DNA from: a virus
Virus record (IMG/VR): IMGVR_UViG_3300025083_000060
Location: 1 to 50,470 of that record
Length of the DNA stretch: 50,470 bases
Reading direction: 5' to 3' (one strand)
A model generated the notes under the pieces. The model was given only the letters and a program-made list of their open reading frames with translations, did not search any database and was not told where the DNA came from. The position numbers and the translations under genes are program-made. This document shows positions 9,733 through 17,662 of this stretch, piece by piece. Each line of letters starts with the position of its first letter. Position 1 is the stretch's first letter.

Positions 9733-9972
9733 TTATTTTAAACCTGTTGTTTCTGCAGCATACTTACTTATCATAGCCACATCTTCTACTCTTTCTAATG
9801 CTCGTTCTTTTACTTTAGATTCTTGCAAGTTAAATTGTATGTGGTTTCGTACAGGCTCTAGAAGTCGTAAGATTTCCTCATTAAATCTTCTTTGTCGAGC
9901 TTCTGTATGTCTCTTTGCTTCTTCCTCAATACGACTTATCAATGTTACGTACTCTCTGGTAGCTGTAGACAA
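9733..9972 (-). CDS. Small helical protein of unknown function
   Basis: 79 residues, almost entirely charged helix (Glu/Arg-rich), read from a TTG start. No ATG is available before residue 67 and no clear ribosome site precedes it, so the start is uncertain. It overlaps the upstream small gene by 28 bases and its stop lies next to the terminator, making it the last gene of the long minus-strand block. Confidence 0.5.
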   Translation of the reverse strand: MSTATREYVTLISRIEEEAKRHTEARQRRFNEEILRLLEPVRNHIQFNLQESKVKERALERVEDVAMISKYAAETTGLK

Positions 9973-10133
9973 TAGACATTAGCATATGAATTTACTGAAG
10001 GTCTAGTGTCAATTAGCTTTTTATATACAAGAGCAGAAACTCTTTCGCAGTGTTCTGATGTTTCAAACAGCTTCTCTATTGCTTGTACTTTTACTTCACC
10101 TAAATGAAACAGAACTATAAGTAGTGCATACAT
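9945..10133 (-). CDS. Small protein with hydrophobic N-terminus
   Basis: 62 residues. The first 12 are hydrophobic (MYALLIVLFHLG), suggesting a short membrane anchor or signal-like segment; the rest is polar. AGGAGATAAAA precedes the ATG with good spacing, which supports translation. It sits just downstream of the ribonucleotide reductase gene. No family is recognised. Confidence 0.55.
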   Translation of the reverse strand: MYALLIVLFHLGEVKVQAIEKLFETSEHCERVSALVYKKLIDTRPSVNSYANVYCLQLPEST

Positions 10134-10142
10134 TTTTATCTC

Positions 10143-12041
10143 CTATGTTAGGTCTACAATTTCACATACATCTCCCGTACACGCCATAGTCTGCATGGCA
10201 ACAGTGTTATCTTCTTTCTCGTAGTTAGAAAGCTCGCTCCAAGCAATACTAGAAGGCATCAAAGAAAGTAAGTCTTTGTATTTAACTTCTTCAACCTCTT
10301 GATAGGGTGCTTGTTGATAAGTGTGCTCGTTGTAAGGCAAGAAGGATACGCCCGACATTTCGTCAAAGTATTTGTACACAAAGGCACCCACTTCAAACCA
10401 CTCATCCTTACGTACATTGATTGTTACTGAGGGTTTATGCTCACACCAATGTCGTTGATACATCAGCCAAGTTTCTAGCTGCTCAATGGCTGTCATATCT
10501 TCAGTAACCACTGCCTTAGTCGGAGACTTCACAGGGAAACTAAATACTGTTGTTTGATCTGGCTTCATAACACACGGCTCACTAGGTATACCTTGATCTG
10601 TCATGAACTGTGTTAGGGGATCTTTATTATCACCACGCACAGTACGGATATAATAGGGACTATGGCGAGCATGTATGCCACTGGCACTATCCACCAACTG
10701 GGAGACTGTGCCCGATGGTTTAATGCAGCTAATCGCAGCAGCAACAGGTATACCAAGACGTTCAGCCCATTCAGCATTAGTAGAAACACAAATCCCACGA
10801 AGATGTTCAAGAGTCTTCTCCAAGCCTTTGTTCTTAGTAGTCATCAAAGGATTGTCCATTATCCCTGTAAGTGACACACCCAACAGACGCTCTTCTTCTG
10901 TGTTCTTGTTCCACACCTTACGCAAGTATGGAAACTTGGTGTAGGTGGATTGTATGGTTCCCAGAATCGTAGCCAGTCTAACCTTACGTTCAAGGTCTTC
11001 AATAGTATCTGTCGCACGGATAACAACTTCCGTAAGATTACAGAACTGATTTGGGCGCAAGATGATTTCGCTGCAAGGGTTAGTCCCAAACTCATAGTTA
11101 GGATCACGCCTACCATTTTTTGCAGCTTGTGCTTTACTTGCTTGACGATTAAATACACCACGTTCTCCACTTCCTGATTCTACTAATGCCATCCACTCAC
11201 GCATAAACGACACAGCATCTGGCTTCTCTGTATAGCTCACAGAGTTATTAGCTAAGGCCCGTTGTGGGTCATTCTCCCACCATGCACCTGACTTAGCATG
11301 ACGCATACGATCATCTGACAAGTTAGATAAACTAATCATGGCTGACCTACGTACACCACCTACGACAACTACCTCACCAATCTTACACATGATGTCGTGA
11401 CACTCAATGCTAGATAGCTTACGTCCTTGTGCATTCTTGAATGTATTAATAACAAAGTTAAACAACTCAACAAGAGGTGCTGGCCCAGAGGCTCTGCCAC
11501 CAAAGGTCTTAAGCTTTGCACCTGCAGGACGTACCAAACCAATATCCCACTGAGGGATTTCACCAGCCCAGAGGAGAGCAAGAACTTGACGAAGAGCTTT
11601 AGCCCAACCTTCCTTACTGTCTTTAACAACGATAGTAGTCTCACTGTCGAACAACTCAGGGATCTCAGGAAGCTTACTAATGAACTGACGCTCGACACTG
11701 AAGCCGACTCCCGTACCGCACAAGAGAATGAACATAGCCTCATCGAAGGACTTAGGGTCCTCTACGGGTAGGTAACTACAGTTATACATGCAAGTGTTGT
11801 CACGGTTAGCTGCTGGACCTGCGGTCATCATGGCTCGCATGGAAGGCATAACCTCTAGGTTAAGAATAGAAAACATTAAATCATCCTTAGTGTTCTCATC
11901 AATCTTATGCCCTACTACATTGTTAATGTAACGATCTACTGTTTCGCCCCAAGACTCTCTTCGTCCTTCATCATCAAGCCATCGTGCATACCGTGAGGTA
12001 TGAATAAAAGCTTGGTAGTCTGTTGGTAGGTAGTTATTCAT
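10143..12041 (-). CDS. nrdJ: Adenosylcobalamin-dependent ribonucleotide reductase (class II, monomeric)
   Basis: 632 residues. Reduces ribonucleotides to deoxyribonucleotides for phage DNA synthesis, using an adenosylcobalamin-generated thiyl radical. All five expected cysteines are present. C88 and C334 would be the substrate-reducing pair and C323 in NPCSEI the radical cysteine. C621 and C626 in CTGDVC near the C-terminus would be the re-reducing pair, at the same 11- and 5-residue spacings as in the Lactobacillus leichmannii enzyme. The sequence CIKPSGTVSQLVDSASG is also typical. It depends on host or environmental B12. A GGAGATAATAG ribosome site precedes the ATG. ATGA overlap with the MazG gene upstream. 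Confidence 0.96.
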   Translation of the reverse strand: MNNYLPTDYQAFIHTSRYARWLDDEGRRESWGETVDRYINNVVGHKIDENTKDDLMFSILNLEVMPSMRAMMTAGPAANRDNTCMYNCSYLPVEDPKSFDEAMFILLCGTGVGFSVERQFISKLPEIPELFDSETTIVVKDSKEGWAKALRQVLALLWAGEIPQWDIGLVRPAGAKLKTFGGRASGPAPLVELFNFVINTFKNAQGRKLSSIECHDIMCKIGEVVVVGGVRRSAMISLSNLSDDRMRHAKSGAWWENDPQRALANNSVSYTEKPDAVSFMREWMALVESGSGERGVFNRQASKAQAAKNGRRDPNYEFGTNPCSEIILRPNQFCNLTEVVIRATDTIEDLERKVRLATILGTIQSTYTKFPYLRKVWNKNTEEERLLGVSLTGIMDNPLMTTKNKGLEKTLEHLRGICVSTNAEWAERLGIPVAAAISCIKPSGTVSQLVDSASGIHARHSPYYIRTVRGDNKDPLTQFMTDQGIPSEPCVMKPDQTTVFSFPVKSPTKAVVTEDMTAIEQLETWLMYQRHWCEHKPSVTINVRKDEWFEVGAFVYKYFDEMSGVSFLPYNEHTYQQAPYQEVEEVKYKDLLSLMPSSIAWSELSNYEKEDNTVAMQTMACTGDVCEIVDLT

Positions 12042-12424
12042 CTATTATCTCCGCTTCCCTTTAATACACCACGTTGTTCTCTATCGTCTAACTTTGCCAT
12101 GTTCATCTCCATGACCTTCTTTAGGTTGCCCCCAAAGATATTGGCTAACGCTACAGTATAAAACAATACATCACCCAGTTCTTTAAGGACTTCTTCATCT
12201 GTAAATTTATTCTTATCTCTAAATAGTTTCTTTACCTTTTCTGATACTTCTCCTGCCTCTCCTACCAGACCCAAAGTATTTTCTACTAAGCGCTCTCTCC
12301 CTTTAGTGAACACCTTATCCTCTACAAATTGACTGTAGAATCTTACAGGGTCTTGATCGTATTCAGTACTATTCTGAAACATATCGAAATATCCAAACGC
12401 CTCTAAGTCACTCTTGTTAATCAT
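12038..12424 (-). CDS. mazG: MazG-like nucleotide pyrophosphohydrolase
   Basis: 128 residues with the metal-binding pattern of the all-alpha NTP pyrophosphatase superfamily: GEAGEVSEKVKK (ExxE type) followed by KELGDVLFY (ExxD type). The family hydrolyses NTPs or dNTPs to monophosphates. In marine phages it is thought to adjust nucleotide pools or (p)ppGpp signalling; that link is from the literature, not from this sequence. It is coupled to both neighbours by ATGA overlaps and lies directly upstream of nrdJ in the transcript. Confidence 0.88.
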   Translation of the reverse strand: MINKSDLEAFGYFDMFQNSTEYDQDPVRFYSQFVEDKVFTKGRERLVENTLGLVGEAGEVSEKVKKLFRDKNKFTDEEVLKELGDVLFYTVALANIFGGNLKKVMEMNMAKLDDREQRGVLKGSGDNR

Positions 12425-12591
12425 GGTCTATCCCTTACCAATAACTTTGATATTGTCACATCATCTACGTCATAGAACATATTTAAAACTAACTCTTCTA
12501 TATCTTCTTTGTGTGCCTCTTGTAGAGATGATAGTAGATTGTTATCCTCGTCTACTTTAATTACAAAAGAAACAGTGTAGTCATGTGTCAC
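12421..12591 (-). CDS. Small acidic protein, GTG start
   Basis: 56 residues starting at GTG, with AAGGAG eight bases upstream. The start overlaps the upstream stop (GTGA) and the stop overlaps the mazG start (ATGA), so it fills the gap exactly in a coupled operon. The protein is acidic, mostly helical, and ends in VRDRP. No family is recognised. Confidence 0.72.
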   Translation of the reverse strand: MTHDYTVSFVIKVDEDNNLLSSLQEAHKEDIEELVLNMFYDVDDVTISKLLVRDRP

Positions 12592-12827
12592 TTGTGAATC
12601 TCCTTTAATGTTTCTACTAACTTGTTGAGATAGTACTGTGCTTTTTCCATATCCTCTACAGGCTTGCCTTTATATCCATGCCTATGTTGATACTTAATTA
12701 AGTTGCCGTGGCAGTAACCTTTGAACTCCTCTGGGGTAAGTACTTGTTTGATATACTCAATACACTCCACTCCATTTCCTATTGTGTAGTGCGGCGGGCT
12801 ATTAACAGGATCAAACTGTTTTGACAT
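12588..12827 (-). CDS. DUF3310 protein (T7 gp1.7-like family)
   Basis: 79 residues beginning MSKQFDPVNSPPHY. The motif NSPPHYT, then ECIEYI, FKGYCHGNLIKYQHRHG and EDMEKAQYYLNKL, is characteristic of DUF3310. The T7 member gp1.7 has been reported as a nucleotide kinase; whether this one is active is not shown here. The start at 12827 is chosen because it overlaps the upstream stop (TGATG) and has AAGGGA upstream; an in-frame ATG at 12854 lacks a ribosome site. Confidence 0.83.
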   Translation of the reverse strand: MSKQFDPVNSPPHYTIGNGVECIEYIKQVLTPEEFKGYCHGNLIKYQHRHGYKGKPVEDMEKAQYYLNKLVETLKEIHK

Positions 12828-13186
12828 CAAGCATTCCCTTTTGTTTTTGTCCATGCATCTAATCGTATAACTTTACCGCTGCTAGTCTTTACATCTACAG
12901 GGGGTAGACCTTCTTCCTCTTCTATAAAATCCATATCTTCCAGATGTTCCAAGTCTAACAAAGCGTTTCTATATTCCATAACTTGTTTGCGTAAAGTTTG
13001 ATTTCTCTCTGCTAAATGTAGGAATGATGTAAGGAATGTAGTTACGTTTAGTAATTCGTCAAGGGTATCCCTATCTAAATCACAATCCTTGGGTACATAA
13101 GTAACTACACTCAACGCATCCTCTTCTTCTGAATCATCTAAGGATAGAATGATAGCTACTTCTTGATTGGATATTTTTCTAACCAT
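12827..13186 (-). CDS. Unknown acidic protein
   Basis: 119 residues, rich in Asp/Glu/Leu with a likely coiled helix at about 45-85 (TFLTSFLHLAERNQTLRKQV). No family is recognised. It directly follows the endonuclease I gene and is coupled to the DUF3310 gene by TGATG, so it belongs to the replication/nucleotide operon. Confidence 0.65.
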   Translation of the reverse strand: MVRKISNQEVAIILSLDDSEEEDALSVVTYVPKDCDLDRDTLDELLNVTTFLTSFLHLAERNQTLRKQVMEYRNALLDLEHLEDMDFIEEEEGLPPVDVKTSSGKVIRLDAWTKTKGNA

Positions 13187-13633
13187 TTATATTTTCCTTT
13201 GTACAGTAATCTTATCTAAGTTTATGTCAGTAGTAGGATCTTCTTTTAACCATTCTTCCGGGATAACTCTGTGCGCCCATTTAAAATTGTTCTTGTCGCA
13301 CCATTCCTGATACATTGTTTTAGCTCCTTTGTAAAGCTTAGATCTTGAGTTACTAAATACAAACCTAATGTCTAGATGAGGGTGTTGCTTTTTTATCTCC
13401 AAGTGTTTGCGTCTATCTTCACTATCAAAGATACCTTTGGTTTCAATTATTATGTTGTTATCCAACACAAAGTCAGGGGTATAAGTTCTATATCTAAAGT
13501 CTTCCCATTCTATCTTTAGTTTCTCATACCTTACAGACTTCTGATTACTACTCAAGAATGCAGCGACTTCTTTCTCTAAGCCGCTGCGATACCTTCTTGA
13601 GTTATGCCTTCTAGGTTTCTTCTTTGGTGGCAT
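13187..13633 (-). CDS. Endonuclease I (T7 gp3-like Holliday junction resolvase)
   Basis: 148 residues. The catalytic set of phage endonuclease I is visible at nearly the T7 positions: E20 in the first helix, D54 in YTPDF, E64 and K66 in IIIETKG. The N-terminus is strongly basic (MPPKKKPRRHNSRR), as in the family. It cleaves branched DNA, resolving replication and packaging intermediates and, in T7, degrading host DNA. It overlaps the upstream small gene by 23 bases and abuts the 119-aa gene. Confidence 0.93.
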   Translation of the reverse strand: MPPKKKPRRHNSRRYRSGLEKEVAAFLSSNQKSVRYEKLKIEWEDFRYRTYTPDFVLDNNIIIETKGIFDSEDRRKHLEIKKQHPHLDIRFVFSNSRSKLYKGAKTMYQEWCDKNNFKWAHRVIPEEWLKEDPTTDINLDKITVQRKI

Positions 13634-13820
13634 TAGCGGGTTCCAAAGAAGATTTTAACTCGTTTGTTTTTAACTGCTGCACCGCTTGTACACATTGTGT
13701 AATGTGATTCAAGAGGGCAGATGCATTGGAGCCTATGTTTAATACGTTTAGTATCTCCTTCTGATCCTCTGTCATATCTTCTATATCATATTCTTTGTCG
13801 TCTAGAGTTAGCTTAGTCAT
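13611..13820 (-). CDS. Small conserved phage protein (DUF6447-like)
   Basis: 69 residues starting MTKLTLDDKEYDIEDMTEDQKEIL. This short pattern (MTK-hydrophobic-DDKEYD followed by an acidic helix and a longer amphipathic helix) resembles a small family common in marine phages; I recall it as DUF6447 but cannot verify it. Function unknown. Its 3' end overlaps the endonuclease start. Confidence 0.7.
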   Translation of the reverse strand: MTKLTLDDKEYDIEDMTEDQKEILNVLNIGSNASALLNHITQCVQAVQQLKTNELKSSLEPANATKEET

Positions 13821-13831
13821 GTCTTTCCTTT

Positions 13832-14677
13832 CTATAAGATGTAATCGACTAGGGGTGCTTCTTTGTTTCCTGAGTAGACCTTAGAGGGTAACGTCTGCAT
13901 AGTAGGCCAGCACTTACGCTTATGTGAACAGAACCTACAGGAAGAGTTTAACTTCATGTTACCTGATGGTTTCTTTCTATACGTTTCTGGTACTGCCCCA
14001 AAGCAGCGCTCAAAAGGTTCATCATTATTAATGTAATCATATGTTCCTTCTATGTCCTCTATTACCTTCTCTTCATTGACACCCTCTGCTGATACGTATT
14101 TAAACTCGCCATTGGATTTGTTGACAACCCACCAACCACCTACACCTACGTTAGCTGCCTTAGCATAACCAACCAGTTGAGGTACATACCCAAATGAGTC
14201 TCCTTGGGCAAGTGTTTCAAAGTTAGTGAACTTGTTAGTGTAGGACCACGGCGATGCAGACTTAACATCATCAAGCTTATTGTCCAGTATCATATCAAAC
14301 TCACCCTTGATATCTTTACCTTCACCTAAGTTCAATGTTACCTTGTCATTGTCTTTAAACTTAACACCAGCTTCACGAAGCAGCCCTTTGAATAACGCCT
14401 CAACAAAATCGCCTAGCATCATCTGTAGTAGGAATGATGTAGGCTTATGCTCATCTGTCTCAGGGTCATTCTTTTCAAACCAGAGTTGGCACTTAGGACG
14501 CCCGATATTAGACATCCTAAGTTTAAATGCATCTCTTGGCCCGCCATTAAACTGCTTCTCTAAAGCCTTAGCAACGTCTGCTACTATGGCTTCAATGTTT
14601 TCTTTAGACATACCTGCATCACCATCTAAGGCTTTGCGTAGATACGAATGTACGGACAGTTCTGCGGGGTGCATCAT
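13832..14677 (-). CDS. Cas4/RecB-like PD-(D/E)XK exonuclease with probable Fe-S cluster
   Basis: 281 residues. The nuclease core shows GEFDMILD (D128), DVKS (D137, K139) and a PQLVGYAKA motif of the QxxxY type seen in RecB-family nucleases. C63 near the N-terminus and C247, C250 and C256 (CRFCSHKRKC) give the one-plus-three cysteine pattern that in Cas4 and AddB binds a 4Fe-4S cluster. It lies between the polymerase-side gene and endonuclease I, which suggests a recombination or host-DNA-degradation role. There is no CRISPR array, so this is a phage replication nuclease rather than CRISPR adaptation. Confidence 0.85.
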   Translation of the reverse strand: MMHPAELSVHSYLRKALDGDAGMSKENIEAIVADVAKALEKQFNGGPRDAFKLRMSNIGRPKCQLWFEKNDPETDEHKPTSFLLQMMLGDFVEALFKGLLREAGVKFKDNDKVTLNLGEGKDIKGEFDMILDNKLDDVKSASPWSYTNKFTNFETLAQGDSFGYVPQLVGYAKAANVGVGGWWVVNKSNGEFKYVSAEGVNEEKVIEDIEGTYDYINNDEPFERCFGAVPETYRKKPSGNMKLNSSCRFCSHKRKCWPTMQTLPSKVYSGNKEAPLVDYIL

Positions 14678-15525
14678 TACTCTGCTTCTTGTACTTCTAC
14701 GATTGAAGAAACAAGATCTGCATCACTAGCACTCAATGCTGATGAACTATTCTCCTGCCACTTCTGAGATACATAACTGTTGGAGTACTCTACCCAGTTC
14801 AAGAAGTCCTGTAGTGTAGCACTGTCCTGCTCTTGAAAGTTTACCTTGCTTCCTAAATCAGCCACTAACACAGCGTACTTAGCACCTGTAGGCAACTCAC
14901 GCTTAGCACTAGAGAGTGCAACAGTATGCTCTACTGGAGTGAGCTTCTTAGACATGATCTTACTTAGTGCATTGTCTAATGACTTCATGCTCTCTGTATT
15001 CTTGATGTCCATAACAAACGGAATCTCATCCTCGTAACCTTGTAAAGGATTACCCGAATAGTCCATTGGATTGTCCAGAATAATCATACCCAGCGTAACC
15101 TTTACACGTTTGATGCTGCGAATAAGATTCTTCGTTGCCTCTGGTAAAGATTGAAAGTCTTCAATGTAACCACTAGGTCGGCCCAAGTTGAACTTACCTG
15201 TGGTATCTTTTAGATCCCCATTCAAACTATTAGACATGAGACTTTTGTTCATTGTCTCTGATGCTGAATCCCAGCGCTGCCACTGCTGACGCTGTGCAAA
15301 CACACGAATAGATGCCTTGCGAGTATAGACAACTTCCCCGTCAGGCATTGTTACTTTGAATGCACCTACAGGTACGGTGATCTTCTCATCATCACCAATA
15401 GATACGGTGATAGGATTGTGCACCTGTGCTACACGAGCAAGGGTTGATGCGGTGGGTGTAGATGACATTCCCATTGCCTCTGATAAAGACATACCATCTA
15501 CGGATAATGCTACTGATGTACTCAT
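14677..15525 (-). CDS. Replication-block protein of unknown function, possible ssDNA-binding protein
   Basis: 282 residues. The N-terminal 30 are Ser/Thr/Ala-rich. A beta-rich middle (TVSIGDDEKITVPVG, KASIRVFAQRQQWQRW) carries aromatic and basic residues, and the C-terminus is acidic (SSIVEVQEAE). This composition and its place between DNA polymerase and the RecB-like nuclease would suit a single-stranded DNA-binding or annealing protein, but I do not recognise the family and call that inference only. Its stop overlaps the next gene start by one base. Confidence 0.7.
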   Translation of the reverse strand: MSTSVALSVDGMSLSEAMGMSSTPTASTLARVAQVHNPITVSIGDDEKITVPVGAFKVTMPDGEVVYTRKASIRVFAQRQQWQRWDSASETMNKSLMSNSLNGDLKDTTGKFNLGRPSGYIEDFQSLPEATKNLIRSIKRVKVTLGMIILDNPMDYSGNPLQGYEDEIPFVMDIKNTESMKSLDNALSKIMSKKLTPVEHTVALSSAKRELPTGAKYAVLVADLGSKVNFQEQDSATLQDFLNWVEYSNSYVSQKWQENSSSALSASDADLVSSIVEVQEAE

Positions 15526-15569
15526 ATTTATTTTCCTTTGTTGAGTTTGTCGGAAGTGAAGTTATATCA

Positions 15570-17648
15570 TTAAACGTCTTTTGTGTCAAGCCAATTAGGA
15601 CCAATCTTGGCTTCTAATAACATAGGCACATTCATTTCTACGCCGTATGCTTCGTATATAATTTTGTCTAAGTCCTCGTTAAGATCTGTTATCATTTGTA
15701 TTACATAATCTGTCTCCTCTGGATGTACATCTACCACCATTGAGTCATGCACTGTGTTCACAACTTTAGATTGTAAGGGCATAAGTCTGTTCTCTAGCTC
15801 CATAAGAATGACAGGAGTGACATCCCCTGTAGCAAAGCCCTGCACTGGATAGTTTTTTATGGTAGTAAAATTAGTAGGTGTGCCATTCATACGTCTCTCT
15901 GTATTAGGGAAAGCATACTGTCGGCCTGACACATTGGTTATCTTCTGGTAGCGAACTGCCTCATCTCCTAACTTCTTATGCCAAGCAGCTATACCTTTGT
16001 ACTTCTCGTTGAAGTGCGTGTAGTACGCAGCTTCTGCCTTACTCCTGCCATACCCACTAGCACCAAAGAGAGGAGCAAAGGTATGAGCCTTAGCTTCTTG
16101 TCTGCCCGTAGGTTGCCCTGCATCAGTGATAACCTTTGCAGTGTAAGCGTGTACGTCAAACCCTGTGGCAATCTCTTCCATAGCTACCTTGTCCTGAGAC
16201 AGGAATGCTGCCGCCCTAAATTCAAGCTGGGCAAAGTCTGCTTCCATAACGCTCCCGTCTTTCCAGCGTGAAACAAAGACACGTTTGACTGGGAATGTAT
16301 TACCTCGTGGCATGTTCTGCATGTTAGGGTTACGCCCACTGAACCTGCCCGTTGAAGTTATGTGCTGGGTAAGACCTACATGAAGGAATCCATCAGGCTT
16401 AGTATAAGTACGTATGCCATCAACAAAACTAGAAAGGTAAGAACTGATAGCGCTAAGCCGCTTAAGATCTGAAAGAAAAGATACTGCACTTTCCATGTTA
16501 TTTGTTTTAGCCGTTGCAATAAGTGCATCCATGTTATCCTTTCCTGTACTGAAACCATTGGCACTAACCCATGATTTACTAGGTGGGAAGAAGCCTAAGC
16601 CTGCCATCTCGTTTGTCTGCTGTAGCTGGTAGCCTCGTGCATCACAGTCCTTACACTTGTTAGCTTTGCTGTATCTTGAACCATCTTTCTTCTTCTTGAA
16701 AGCCTTGCCTTCTCCATCACAAGTAGGACAAGTAAAAGCCTTAGTCTTACGTAACAGGGTACTGTTTTTGTTTACTGCGTCTTTATACTCTTCAGCAGTA
16801 GAAGTATATTCAAACAGATCTGCCCATTCCTTTTTGTTGTTTACCTTTCTACTGAACAGTACCTGAGAGGATTGCTCTGGACTATTAAGATTGATAGGCG
16901 TGTCACCCATAAGCTCTCTTGTTTTCTTCTGTAGTCTTTCTTCTATCTCTGCTTTCTCTTTCTCAAACTCCTGTTGCACTACATCTAAAGCATCCTGATC
17001 TATCTTGATGCCATTCATATAGATACGAGTAAGTGTCTTACAGACGTTGAACGTGATATCCCGGATAGTATGTAAAGACTTTGACTCTGGTGCGTTGTAG
17101 TCTACCTCAGTAGCTTTATACAAAGCTGCAGTTGTTTTTAGATCACACGATAAGTAATGTGTTAGTTCATCTAGAGGTATCTGATTTGTACCATAGCCAT
17201 CCTTGAAGTATCTCTTTAGGGTATCGTCCTTCTGATAGTACAACTCTCTACGCTTAGCACAATTGTCTAAGCTCAGTGATTTCTTTTTAACACTACCTGT
17301 AACTAATATCTCTAAGTGATCCCCTCGCATTAGTACATACTCTGCCAGCATAGTATCATAGATCTTACCGTCATACTTGAAACCACTAGCCCATAGCCAC
17401 GCCAAATCATGCTGTGCATTGTGCATGATAAGTAGTGTGGTAGTATCTAATATAGCTTGTACAGCTTTGAATGCATCTCCACTATAATCTTGCTGCTCCT
17501 CATGATCAAACGTATAGATGTATTGACGGTGAGTATCTACATCCTGCACACCTACTTGTGTCAGTGTATTGTCTGACTCAAAGGGGTCCATGTGTAGTTT
17601 GTTGTTTCGTTTGGTAGTTGTATTCTCGACATCAAGAACACGCTTCAT
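15570..17648 (-). CDS. polA: Family A DNA polymerase with 3'-5' exonuclease and DnaJ-type zinc finger insert
   Basis: 692 residues; the replicative polymerase. Exonuclease motifs: D6/E8 in LDVENT, D81 in NAQHD, Y165-D169 in YLSCD. Polymerase motifs: A with D471 (EADFAQLEFR), B with R516, K520, F524, F528, and C with H634/D635 (HDSMVV). Between the domains, C307/C310 (CPTCDGEG) and C332/C335 (CKDCDARG) form a DnaJ-like zinc finger, the reported signature of HMO-2011-type phages. The residue aligned to E. coli Pol I F762 is Phe. The residue aligned to Y766 is also Phe (F528), which is unusual. The ATG is at 17646-17648, just after the helicase gene. Confidence 0.96.
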   Translation of the reverse strand: MKRVLDVENTTTKRNNKLHMDPFESDNTLTQVGVQDVDTHRQYIYTFDHEEQQDYSGDAFKAVQAILDTTTLLIMHNAQHDLAWLWASGFKYDGKIYDTMLAEYVLMRGDHLEILVTGSVKKKSLSLDNCAKRRELYYQKDDTLKRYFKDGYGTNQIPLDELTHYLSCDLKTTAALYKATEVDYNAPESKSLHTIRDITFNVCKTLTRIYMNGIKIDQDALDVVQQEFEKEKAEIEERLQKKTRELMGDTPINLNSPEQSSQVLFSRKVNNKKEWADLFEYTSTAEEYKDAVNKNSTLLRKTKAFTCPTCDGEGKAFKKKKDGSRYSKANKCKDCDARGYQLQQTNEMAGLGFFPPSKSWVSANGFSTGKDNMDALIATAKTNNMESAVSFLSDLKRLSAISSYLSSFVDGIRTYTKPDGFLHVGLTQHITSTGRFSGRNPNMQNMPRGNTFPVKRVFVSRWKDGSVMEADFAQLEFRAAAFLSQDKVAMEEIATGFDVHAYTAKVITDAGQPTGRQEAKAHTFAPLFGASGYGRSKAEAAYYTHFNEKYKGIAAWHKKLGDEAVRYQKITNVSGRQYAFPNTERRMNGTPTNFTTIKNYPVQGFATGDVTPVILMELENRLMPLQSKVVNTVHDSMVVDVHPEETDYVIQMITDLNEDLDKIIYEAYGVEMNVPMLLEAKIGPNWLDTKDV

Positions 17649-17662
17649 ATTAATATACCTTC

